64,000 nucleotides of DNA from Syngnathus acus (lineage: Eukaryota > Chordata > Actinopteri > Syngnathiformes > Syngnathidae). The notes under the pieces were generated by a model. That model saw only the letters and a list, made by a program, of their open reading frames with translations. It searched no databases and was not told where the DNA came from. Location: positions 10,572,967 through 10,636,966 of the forward strand of contig NC_051091.1 of NCBI RefSeq assembly GCF_901709675.1, in the 5' to 3' direction. The first letter of the stretch is position 1. Each line of letters opens with the position of its first letter. Made by a program: the position numbers and the translations under genes. Below, piece by piece: positions 22,930 through 32,420 of this stretch.

Positions 22930-23052
22930 TATTCTATTGAATCGATGGAGTGAGCGATTCTAGAAATATTCAATAGGGACAAATCGATCATCAAATTTAT
23001 TTATTTGATTAAATCGATGGAATAATTGATTCTAGAAATATTCAATAGTGAC
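22930..23052. repeat. local imperfect direct duplication
   Basis: GAATCGATGGAGTGAGCGAT followed by TCTAGAAATATTCAATAGGG (about 22940-22980) recurs as AAATCGATGGAATAATTGAT followed by TCTAGAAATATTCAATAGTG (about 23012-23052), roughly 75 bases apart. A TAATCGATTA palindrome lies just upstream at about 22876. Confidence 0.8.
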
Positions 23053-23964
23053 CGCACCACCGTGTATGCTGAAATAAAAAAGACTTCCTGCCAGAAAAGG
23101 CTAGTCACATTTGCCCTCAACACTCATATTTCTGCCCTTGCGTTCAACTTCCTCTTCTGGAAACGAGCCGTGTCAGCATCGACTCGAACAAGATCTTACC
23201 AAACACTTGAGCATTAGTTTTCTCTGCCATTATAACCAAGAGTGTGTTTGCACGTAAAAGGAGAAGCACATACAAAACCTAGAAACTAATTAGCACAACA
23301 CGTATCCCGCTTACCTTTATCTTAGTGGTTTAAGATGCACCAATGTTAAGATTTGAATGGTGGACAATATTTACAGTCACTTCCTCCAACTTTATCAAAT
23401 TTAACAAGAGCCCTCAGTGCATTAAAAAATCATTCCCAATCGAGAAAATGCATGATAGAGTGATAATACAGCCAGAGAGCATTTCTTATTCTAGAAAATC
23501 ATTCAATGTAATGAAGGTTTATCTGTAATTGCTTTCTATTATGGTAAGCAATTTCTTTTTGAATGTTTATTTTGAAACGATGAGTCTTCTAAAATATCCC
23601 CCCGGCACAATCAAAGGGAACGGTGGGACGGTTAGCTGTATGACGTCGTCCCCATGACTCAGCACAAAGATGCTTAAGGAAAGGTAATCAGGTTGTTGTC
23701 CTCCAGACTACTAAAGTGACAGGACTGTTATTTTAATCATAAAACATGTTTTTCAAGAAACTCTATCACGGTTTTGTGCCCAAAGGTTGTTCAAGGTCAG
23801 GAGGGGAACAGAGATACGCACACAATTCGGTACGCTGTGATCTGCAGGATCAGTATCAGGGCAGATTCGGTTACGTGGAAAAAGGGCAAGTTCCAGGGTC
23901 AAACGCTCGCCACCATAAATCCTTCTTTAACTGTACGGACAAATTTTGACATTTTGTTTTTAAC

Positions 23965-24333
23965 GTGCGGGCGGCTCGGTGGCGCACTGGGTAGCACGTC
24001 CGCCTCACAGTTAGGAGGGTGCGGGTTCGATTCCACCTCCGGCCCTCCCTGTGTGGAGTTTGCATGTTCTCCCCGGGCCCGCGTGGGTTTTCTCCGAGCA
24101 CTCCGGTTTCCTCCCACATCCCAAAAACATGCTTGGTAGGCCGATTGAGCACTCCAAATTGTCCCTAGGTGCGTGCGCGAGTGCAAATGGTTGTTTGTCT
24201 CTGTGTGCCCTGCGATCGGCTGGCAACCGGTTCAGGGTGTCCCCTGCCTACTGCCCGTTGACGGTTGGGATAGGCTCCAGCACTCCCGCGACCCCCGTGG
24301 GGACTAAGCGGTTCAGAAAATGGATGGATGGAT
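23965..24333 (+). mobile_element. tRNA-headed SINE with TGGA tail and target-site duplication
   Basis: The element opens with a tRNA-like head (GGCTCGGTGGCGCACTGGG) with a perfect RNA polymerase III B box GGTTCGATTCC at 24024-24034. It continues through a body with TGTGTGGAGTTTGCATGTTC and GGGTTTTCTCCGAGCACTCC and ends in TGGATGGATGGATG. The flanks carry GTTTTTAAC at 23956-23964 and again at 24334-24342, a target-site duplication. This type of repeat is widespread in teleosts. It looks intact and rather young. Confidence 0.85.
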
Positions 24334-26419
24334 GTTTTTAACATATTCTCCTTAATGTTTGTGAGAAGTCAAGGAAGGCACCTCGTTGAAGTTTCATTAT
24401 TTTTCGTGGCTGTGGTCTTAAGAACATCATGATGTCAGCGACTTGCATGCAGAACTCCACTAGAAAGGTCACAATGGACATAATTCAACGCTAAATAATC
24501 AAATCTTATTAATGGATCATATTCTTAGCTTAGTTTGCTGTCTAAAGAAGTGTAGCTTGATTGACGTCAGCTACTAGTTTTGGAATAGGTATCTTCAAAA
24601 CAGCTGATGATTGACGTGCCACGTGGGTTGAGGTGATGCATTTGTTCCGTGAGCGAGAACGGCGAGGCGTTAAAATGTCAAGAACCGATTTGCGGCGCAA
24701 GACAATAAAAATGTTGACGTTTGATGAAATCATATTCGCTTGTGAACTGCCAATTACTTTTTGAAAAGCATCGACTGAATGGAAGCGAGCCCTCGCTTCC
24801 TCGTGTGCGGGCCTATGAAAGTAGGTGATCTAATCAGGAAACGCCAAGCGCTGCTCTAATTGCATCATTAGCTAAAGCCATGACTCAGTCACATTGACTT
24901 TTACACCGTCCCCCCCCCCCCTTACTCACCCCGCCCCATCCAGAAATAGGGAGTCAAGCCTCCAGCTCTTCCCTGTATGGGTGCTCAAGCAGAATAATTC
25001 TAACATGTTGTGTGCAACAGTGCCAAATGTTAATATTCCAGAAATATCCAACTAATGAGCATTAGCATTTGGATTTGACACAATTTTCTATGGTGCTGTG
25101 TTTAAAGTACATTGTCTTTAGTCGTTGGCAATTTTCTGCACCCCCCATCTTGTGTTGAAAGCAATTGTCGCATTTTGTAGATGTTACTAATTTATCTATC
25201 TAGCAATATCCATATCCTTTTTTTTCTTCAACTTGCAAAACATTGTGTTGTATGGTGGTGAACACAACTCACTTCACAATAAGTAGCACAATGGAAAACT
25301 CTTCAAAAAGAAAGCTTCAAGCGATTTATTGCCATCCTCAATTGAAGTTTACTGTCAAACAATGAGAATAACATGGATTTAAATCCACATCATTTTGCCT
25401 TAATAAAGTCTATTTAGTTTAATGCTAACAAAGAGCGCAAAACAGAGCACAAAAACGATTAAATGAGGTTTTCAGTAAATGATAGATCAAAAGCGTCAAA
25501 AGAGCACATTTGGGCAATTTACCAGAGGAACAGAAAAAAAACAATCAACAAGGTATTCAGATTAACAACAATATGCCTGAATTTTCAAATTTGAGAAAAC
25601 AATTTTTTATCTAATCAAATTACAAGGATTTGGTTCCGTCTCTCTTCCAAGCAATTGACCTAATGTGACTATCAGAGGAAATAGGGTTCAATGTCTCAGC
25701 AAAACTCTCCGCGTAGTGATCAAGGTTGTTTCCAGCAACTCAAACCACAGAAGACAACTTCATTTCCTGTGAGTGACGTGTTAAAAACTCTGCCTTATTC
25801 CTACTTGTTAAGAGCGCATTGAAAAAGACAAATGATGGTTCCTGCCATGCTCACAGAAGCTGTTGAATTTAATTCTTATATATAAAATCTTGAAATTGAA
25901 GAGCGCTTTTTTTTTTTTCTCCATCGCTCTATAACCTTCCATTTGAAAAACAATGTGTACCTTTTATATCCACTATAATTAAGTACAAGGCATGTCAGAA
26001 AAGTCCCAGGACTGGTGTAACAACAAATCTTTCTAAACAAAAATATGAATTTGCCAAATTCAATTAGATCATCCAGGAGTACATAACTGTGACCTCTGCA
26101 CTCTGCACCCATTAATTAGTTATTAATCCTTGTATTTTTCATTTATATTGCAAATATCTATCAAGCAATCGACAGAGTTATTCATCAGTATCTAAAGTTA
26201 AACAAACTTACCTTCTAACTGTTAAGGTTTGCCAAAGTCAAGATGGCTGACGACAGTGCTCTGCAGGATCCCGTAAGAGGACTTTCAGGTGAACACCTCA
26301 GGTAAAGCGCATTAGACTAACAGGGGGAAATGTGTAGTAGCCATTTGAAATATTTTTAGTGGCACCAGTCCTGGAACGACTCTGACACCAAATAAATCTT
26401 ACTCATCGACTAATTGAAT

Positions 26420-26760
26420 TTTCTGCTATTTTGCTTTGGTGCACAACGTGGACGGCGCGTTGTCCCGTTGTCAAGGTGACGTTTGAACTGGTCACCTGGC
26501 CTCTCTGCAGCCCTGAGAACGGAAACCTCCCGAAGCTGACGTCTCCGCGTCGGCTCACATCTGCACGCCAACTCTCCCCCGCGGTAACACACGGTTGACG
26601 GGAAAGTGGGGACATCACGTCGAGAGCGCCTTTAGTTTCCCGGACGTGGATGCCACCTCGGGCTTCCCGTTTACGCTCCGTCTGCCCACATCTGATCTGA
26701 GCAGAGGATGTCAAACGATGACGATGGGGCCACTTGAAACCACACGGTAAGCTAATCACG
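26420..26760. promoter_or_regulatory. CpG-dense block, candidate kcnab2 promoter/first exon
   Basis: About 25 CpGs in 300 bases (for example GGACGGCGCGTTG, CCGCGTCGGC, CCCGGACG) in otherwise CpG-poor, AT-rich DNA. On the minus strand a donor GAGGCCAG|GTGACC ends a putative exon at 26496, the right orientation for the non-coding first exon of kcnab2. On the plus strand ATG at 26718 begins MTMGPLETT and meets a donor CG|GTAAGC at 26747, so a plus-strand transcript is also possible. Direction is unproven. Confidence 0.45.
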
Positions 26761-26999
26761 GAATGGTGGAGCAAAAATGCTTCGCCGACTTCAACGATCG
26801 TCGTTTCAATGACATGAACACGCGTGTACCATGTTTACAGTTGCCGAACCGTGGCTTGACAGTTTCTGTTGCCGTGATTAACGCGGCGTAAATTCACACA
26901 GTGTGTTGCAGCGGAGCAAAACATGCAGCATATATGCATTGCACGAAAACACTCAGCACAAGGAAGACATGAGTTAAATGTGTTTACCTTTTAGCGGAA

Positions 27000-27310
27000 T
27001 TGTCCTTTTTTGTCTTTATGCCCACTGTGACGAGGAGCGCCTGGTTTGTGTTGCTCTCTTGACACAACTACCACGCGTTGTGAAGAGCCCCGCCTCGTTA
27101 AGGCTGCGGGCGAGCAGTCATTGGGCATTCGGAGAACGACTGCAGCCACAGCGAGACTCGCTATTGATCGGGCTCCACGTCAGTCTATTCGGATTCCACT
27201 TCCCGCGTTTCTCAGTGGTGCCCCACAATACGTTGCATTCTGCAGCCTATATTTAGGCGACAACAGCCAGTGGGCCAATGCAGGCAATTCACAACTCAAG
27301 TCGAGATGAC
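27000..27310. promoter_or_regulatory. second CpG-dense block with GC box and MEF2-type site
   Basis: About 20 CpGs in 260 bases, a GC-box-like GAGCCCCGCCTCG near 27090, a CCAAT-type GGGCCAATGC near 27274 and a perfect MEF2 consensus CTATATTTAG at 27247-27256. It lies between the 3' end of park7 and the first CpG block, so it most simply belongs to the kcnab2 promoter region. Confidence 0.4.
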
Positions 27311-28231
27311 CTCCAGTGTGCAGAGGGCAATTGCATTATTGGAGCTATACAAAACGTTAAGTCATAAGAGGTATACTTTTCTGAAAACCTGTTAATTTCA
27401 TTTTTGTTTGCAAGAAAAACAAGCAATACATGACTCATCTAGCTCAAATCTTCAACAGTAAGCATTTTATGAAACAAATAGGTAGGAGGACTTACCTTAA
27501 TTCTGCCAATGGTCAGGGGCAATTAGCTTGATGATGTCATTTATGAGTCAGAGCTTACTTTTTTCTCTCTCGTCGCTGTGGTTTGAGTATCAACCAACCA
27601 GGTCGGGATTTGAGGAAGACCTTTTCCCCATATTATCAAAACACTTAACTGTGCATCAGTGTTCCCTTCTCAAGGTTTCTTCCAGATTTGTGACCATTTA
27701 CCATGAGGCACTTTGAGACTTTCCTGATTTATTAAAAAAAAAAAAAAGATATTTTCTCAAGATGCCTTTACATTTTTCCTTAGGTTATCTGTAATTTATT
27801 ATTTGTGAATTGATTTTTCCAAACCTCGGGGAGTGAGGACAGAAAAATGTCGACCACTTCTGGATTAACCCAAATAAAGAATGAGCAATGTGAAACAAAT
27901 TGCTGTCACACCTACTTTATTGAAGGTTATTCAGAAATCCTGTTCTTTGCAGTGATTAGTCATCTTATAGTATCATCGGGTAAATCTGGATATTTTTCCC
28001 CTTTTAGGAGCTATTTCAGTTTTTTATGAAGTTCTCAAATTTAGTGGTTTCTCATTTCTTTTACCGAAATTAGCTGAATAACAATTAGACCCCAAATTGA
28101 GTATTTTTGTATCCGTAAACTGAAGCAGAAAATGGATGAAAAAATAATGCCAGAATTTTACAATTGAACTCAGCAGATTGCGCGGGCGTGCCCAGAGTTG
28201 CGGCCTGCGAGCGGATGTGAAGCTCACTCAC
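27311..28231 (-). other. park7 3' flank / 3' untranslated region
   Basis: AT-rich, no further coding sequence. The park7 3' UTR should begin at 28231 and run left. The nearest good polyadenylation hexamer on the minus strand is at 27916-27921. Confidence 0.5.
27916..27921 (-). terminator. candidate park7 polyadenylation signal
   Basis: AATAAA on the minus strand about 310 bases after the park7 stop codon, with TG-rich sequence following. It is the first canonical hexamer I see downstream of the stop. Confidence 0.45.
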
Positions 28232-28392
28232 TCACTCTTTCATAACGAGCGGAGCCTTGACTTGAGCGGCAACCTCAGCCCCCAGAAGCTCCTCTACGAT
28301 TGCCAGGGCGAATTCGAAACAGGTTCCGGGCCCACGGCTGGTGATGTAATGGCCATCCTTCTGCACTCGAGCCTCGGAATATTTATAGTGAT
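28232..28392 (-). CDS. park7: park7 exon 6 (C terminus and stop)
   Basis: Starts after acceptor GTTTTTAG and reads [20 protein letters not shown], then [18 protein letters not shown], ending APLVMKE and TGA at 28234-28232. This is residues 137-189. The last helix contains the region of human Leu166, the site of a destabilising disease variant in the human protein. Confidence 0.97.
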
Positions 28393-31300
28393 CTAAAAAC
28401 AGACAAAAGAGAAACACTTGGGATGAGGAGGGAGGGAGGAACTCGTGCAACAGGCCGAGAAGTTCTGGAGACCACCACACTGAAAGGGTGGCCACATGCC
28501 AATACAAATAACCTAGTTTCTTACTACTATCTTCTGTCAAAATTCTCCGACTGAATTCACCTCTTGCGTATACCTGTGTGACAGCGCCCCCTGCTGTTTC
28601 AGTCTTTACTCAACTAAACATGTTGAGCAATGTGAAAAGTATAAATATAAAAAATATTAACAGGACTCGCTGCCCTTTTTTGTAGCCATTTGGAATTAGG
28701 TTAGATTTGAATCTCACCTCCAGCCATCATCTTGTCCTTCATAGCCGGATGTGTGGTCACTGTGCTGCCGTAGCCGATGCCATGCGCCAAAAGGGCTGTG
28801 GGACCTGCGGCGCCAAGAGGAAGCAAAGCTGTTAGGGTTCATAAATGTTCCGCTGTAAAATGACTCATCGGTCATTTGTGTGATGCGCATTGGTCCGGTG
28901 TGTCGCTCAAATGCAATTTGGATAATACAAAATCACTGATTGTGGTATGCAAGTACAATCAAACCTCCAAATTCAACACAGACAATTACAGCACACTGAT
29001 TGATAATTTTTTTTTTTTAATTTCATAAACTAACATGATATATTTGTATTGCTCATTTCTGCATTTTTTTAACCCTGTAAAGTGACCCTGAGTGAAATAA
29101 AAGGCAAACAAATTGTAATTACCGTTTTTTCCCATGTATAATGCGCAAAATTTAACGAATTTATTGTCCTAAAATCTGGGGTGCGCATTATACATGGGTA
29201 CAATTCTTTTTTTTTTTTTCTTTTTTTTTTTAAGAAACTCTCCCTCGAAATAAAACTTGAAATCACCTTTCTTGTTTGTTGTCAATCGCGCATCGCATTC
29301 AGCCATCCTGCCCAACACACTTAGTCAGTAAAATTCATAATTGACGACACATCGTTTGATGCGATGATGCAATCCTTGATGGTGTGTTATTGTCAAATAT
29401 TGTTTGTTTTTTAATCTCCATCGCAAACCGGATATCATACGGAGGCCGCCATTACAGATGCGCAGAACGGATGCGCAAGACACGTCAGCTATATAAAGAG
29501 CGAGAGTTCAGTTCTCTACCTAAATGCGTATTACAGGTAATATTTTATTTCACAACACTTTGCCTTGTTCCTTTCTTCTCTGCTGTTCACTTCAAACACG
29601 CTCCATACGAACACAATGCTCTCGTATCAGACGCTTGCTCGATCACCTGCTCGTTTGCTGTCACAATGTACCCTACACAAATCCGAAACATTTCTTCGCT
29701 ATCGAGTTTGCTAGCGCATGCGCAGTGATACTGACCAGCAGAATAACATCCGGTTGTTCCCAAAGATGATCTTTTTTTTTTAAATAATTTTACGTTTACG
29801 GACTTAAGTAGGAGTCAAAATTTGGGTGCGTATTATACATGGGTACAGGCTTTTTTCCAGCATCGACATGCCATTTTTAGGGTGCGTATTATACATGGGG
29901 GCGCATTATACATGGAAAAAACGGTACTATACCCTTTTCCTGCCTTGCCACAATGAGACAATAAAAAACAAAAACAAAAAGGGAGTGTCGGAGGACACTG
30001 AATGCTGCTGCATTACCTTTGGCAGAGGCCGAGCACTGCAGTGAGCTCATCGAAAAACTGTTAATAAATAGAAAGTTATTGATTATGCCCCTTGGCGGCC
30101 TTCCCATGCAGTCTAATTATTACACTTTCTCCTGGCAGGACTGCAGACTGCAAACGACTCTTATTACGACTAATACTTACTCAGTCTTACTAAAAGGCAG
30201 ACATGAGAGATGAGCCATTATCATTAGAATAATCACAATTTTTATGGATGCAAACATAATCAGTCATGCAGAAAAAAATAAAATAAAAATCTTTAAAGTC
30301 AGGGCCACATGCCGGCAAGGGACCGTCTTACTGGCAGCTTCATTAAACTGCCAGTTCCTGTGAGTGTTGCGGCCATTTTCTAGGACACCCTTCAATCTAC
30401 TTTGCCTTAATATTGGTCACTGTAGTCTCTTGTCATAATGTCCTTTGAGTGTCCTCATTCTCTCAAGTCAAGTAAAACCTCTTAACATTTAAAGTCAACC
30501 ATAAAAGGTTAGATTTACAATGCCGCTCCAAGTTCCCAGTCCTGATTTAATGCCTATTTATGCTACTGTAATAGGCAAGACCATATTGTGCATAGTATAT
30601 ACTTGAAACCTGCAAAATATGATCATGTATGGTTCCAAACAGTGATTGCAGTCACTTTTAGGAAAAGCGCGGTGACAAACTGGAAGTGGTGCGTATTATT
30701 CAATTTAAAGTGAAGTGGTGCGTATTATTCAATTTAAAGTGTTTTAAAGTGCACACTTACGTGCACCCCCATCAATAGTCGTCATTATAAACAATAAAAA
30801 GTTCAAAGTGGTGTAAAACAACTCTTTCTACCCCAGAATATAGCATAGATTGCTTGATTTTATTTGATCCATCAGTTATGCAGCTGTTTGGGAATCAACT
30901 CAGCAGAATTTGTAAGGACTTTTGACACAGCAACAAACTGGCGGGATATGTGCAAGGGTGTGAGAAACTGTCGTCTGTTTTTTGCTGACTGCACCTGCAC
31001 AGATGGCCGCAATAAGGCCTTTCCTGCCATCTTGGTCCTTCAGCACCTCGCTCACAGCAGGAGACTGCAAAAGAGCGAGAGAGCATGACTGGAGTAAGAA
31101 GATGCAGTTCATCACAGTGAATTTAGCATTTGTGACTTTACATATTTGCATATTTTGGGGGGCCTATTTTTATTTGCTAAGAATTTGGTCAATGCAGTTT
31201 TTGTGCACAGGCCAAAGTAATTATTTTGGCGCCATCTGGTGGATATCTGGTGTTCAGTTTTTCTTTTTGTCTGTGTTTGAGACATTTCTTTGTTGATTGT

Positions 31301-32264
31301 TCTTGAATTGATTTGATGCACCATCAAAAGTGAAAGTATGCCTTGGTTCTGTAGATTTCTTACCTCTGCAAGGTTTTGTGCCCCTGGCATTCCCCCAGGA
31401 AGAAGCACCACGTCAAAGGGGCCCTGAGATAGACGCCACAATAGGACTCAAGGTTTCAGAAGTCTCCACGTCACCATCAAGGAAATCGTTCAGTCTTACC
31501 TGTTTTCTGGCATCCTCCAAGCTTGCATCGGGACAGATCATGACATTTCTGCTGCACTGCACGGGCTCTTTACCCGTCAGCCCTGCCAGCGTCACTGTAA
31601 TCTGCAATGGTATTGTGCACACATCACAAATGTGGCTTCACCTAACATCTTCAGTGTTACATTATTCATCACACATATGTGACGCATCAACTTTCTGGCT
31701 TCATGCCATTATTACAGTATGTGGCATTCACTGATTGGGGCATTTTTCGAATGACATAGGCATATGCTGATTTTGCAGCATTATAATAGAACGTATGATT
31801 TCAAAGCTTTGTTACAGTAAATACCAAAAAGTGGCATACTAATATACAGTATGTCGCATACAAAGACTCTGTGGCATTATAAAATCGAGTGGGAGTCCCT
31901 CATTTATTTGCTTAGTAGTCCGTGGATGGTAATTTAAGACTTTTGACAGTTGACTGTAAAATAGCTCGAGTGTGGTTCACCTTTGACATTTTCGGCTGAT
32001 CGGTCCTATATTTTTTTTAAAGGCACTTGACACTATAAACTCTGGCGCAAAATATATGCGTTGCAATGATCTGTGCATTGTTACAAGTGTAGTCATCGGG
32101 AAAACTTCCAGGATACGTATACAAGCGTTAGCTTGCTAACAGCTAAGAATCAAAGTAGCCTGAAAGTCACAAACCCCGGCCCTTCGCATGATGTCCACCG
32201 GGATAACGGTCTCCATCTCCTCCGCACCCTTGGAGAGGATGACCAAGGCTCTTTTTCCGGCCAT
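28232..32264 (-). CDS. park7: park7 (DJ-1), complete coding region in six exons
   Basis: DJ-1/PARK7 is a small homodimeric DJ-1/PfpI-family protein of cytosol, mitochondria and nucleus. It senses oxidants through a reactive cysteine, has been assigned glyoxalase/deglycase-type and chaperone roles, and its loss causes recessive parkinsonism in humans. Six exons (32264-32175, 31601-31500, 31423-31364, 31064-30995, 28804-28718, 28392-28232) total 570 nt, i.e. 189 residues plus TGA, exactly the human length. Recognisable blocks are [58 protein letters not shown] and [17 protein letters not shown]. Glu18, Cys46, Cys53, Cys106 and His126 fall at the human positions. Every junction keeps frame. The gene points toward kcnab2 and away from pax7. 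Confidence 0.98.
28582..28596 (-). promoter_or_regulatory. CTCF-type motif in park7 intron 5
   Basis: CAGCGCCCCCTGCTG on the plus strand is the complement of the vertebrate CTCF core (CAGCAGGGGGCGCTG), with no mismatch to CCASNAGRKGGCRS. Motif orientation is minus. Confidence 0.5.
28718..28804 (-). CDS. park7: park7 exon 5
   Basis: Acceptor GGCGCCGCAG, donor G|GTGAGAT. Reads [20 protein letters not shown] then AMKDKMMAG, residues 108-136, including His126, which lies by the reactive cysteine in DJ-1 structures. Confidence 0.97.
29122..29924. mobile_element. non-autonomous DNA transposon with terminal inverted repeats and TA duplication
   Basis: The left end CCGTTTTTTCCCATGTATAA and the right end, read as complement CCGTTTTTTCCATGTATAAT, form 24-25-bp inverted repeats differing by one base. 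TA is duplicated on both flanks (29120-29121, 29925-29926). The subterminal motif GCGCATTATACATGGGTAC occurs near both ends. Inside are a TATA box and start-like segment (AGCTATATAAAGAGCGAGAG, about 29489-29508) and a donor-like CAG|GTAATA near 29536, but no transposase frame. I do not assign a superfamily. Confidence 0.85.
30683..30740. repeat. exact 29-bp tandem duplication
   Basis: The unit starting GAAGTGGTGCGTATTATTCA occupies 30683-30711 and is repeated without mismatch at 30712-30740, which indicates a recent duplication. Confidence 0.95.
30995..31064 (-). CDS. park7: park7 exon 4 (reactive cysteine exon)
   Basis: Acceptor TCTCGCTCTTTTGCAG, donor GCAG|GTGCAG. Reads [20 protein letters not shown] then ICA-G, residues 85-107. 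Cys106 in AAICAG is the oxidant-sensing nucleophile of DJ-1. Confidence 0.97.
31065..31363 (-). other. park7 intron 3
   Basis: 299 bases containing a CTCF-like motif at 31229-31242; otherwise AT-rich. Confidence 0.85.
31229..31242 (-). promoter_or_regulatory. CTCF-type motif in park7 intron 3
   Basis: GCGCCATCTGGTGG on the plus strand fits the complement of the CTCF core (GCGCCMYCTRSTGG) without mismatch; motif orientation minus, like the one at 28582. Confidence 0.5.
31364..31423 (-). CDS. park7: park7 exon 3
   Basis: 60-nt exon, acceptor GTCTATCTCAG, donor GAG|GTAAGA. Encodes [20 protein letters not shown], residues 65-84, the GG-containing loop after the fourth strand of the DJ-1 fold. 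Both neighbouring junctions are phase 0. Confidence 0.97.
31500..31601 (-). CDS. park7: park7 exon 2
   Basis: Acceptor CATTGCAG, donor CAG|GTAAGA. Reads [20 protein letters not shown] then [14 protein letters not shown], residues 31-64, with Cys46 and Cys53 at the human positions. The upstream intron (31602-32174) is 573 bases without notable content. Confidence 0.97.
31602..32174 (-). other. park7 intron 1
   Basis: 573 bases, AT-rich, no coding sequence or recognisable repeat. Its donor is GGG|GTTTGT, weaker than the others. Confidence 0.75.
32175..32264 (-). CDS. park7: park7 exon 1 (start codon)
   Basis: ATG at 32264-32262 reads [20 protein letters not shown] then [10 protein letters not shown], residues 1-30. 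Glu18, which contacts the reactive cysteine in DJ-1, is present. The start matches the human protein start (MASKRALVILAKG). Confidence 0.97.
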
Positions 32265-32420
32265 GACAAAGTTTGCAGCTGGTCAGGTGCAACGGAAGAC
32301 GCGACGGAAGGAGGATAATTTCAGTGCGAAGTTAGCTTCGGGCAGGGTTGCCAGTCTACGCCACTCTATCCCTCTTTCTACGATGGCAACATGATCTTTT
32401 TTTAAACTTTCCTCTTTGGA
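32265..32420 (-). promoter_or_regulatory. park7 5' UTR and promoter region
   Basis: Immediately upstream of the ATG; moderately CpG-containing (GACGCGACGG near 32299) but no TATA box. It may also contain a non-coding first exon boundary, which I cannot place. Confidence 0.4.

Larger units (their letters stand above)
12725..26419 (-). other. long 5' intron region of kcnab2 (no coding exon found)
   Basis: 13.7 kb presumed to separate the MYPES exon from its promoter. Contents seen: CA/TG microsatellites (15094-15148, 17630-17656), a hAT-like fragment (19715-19780), a purine-rich tract (22139-22240), a locally duplicated AT-rich unit (22930-23052) and a SINE with target duplication (23965-24333). 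A donor-like CTG|GTATGT on the minus strand near 22013, preceded by a pyrimidine-rich 22.1-22.3 kb stretch, could be an untranslated exon; this is weak. Confidence 0.5.
28805..30994 (-). other. park7 intron 4
   Basis: 2.2 kb, the longest park7 intron. Most of its middle is the 803-bp terminal-inverted-repeat element at 29122-29924. An exact 29-bp tandem duplication lies at 30683-30740. No other coding sequence seen. Confidence 0.8.
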
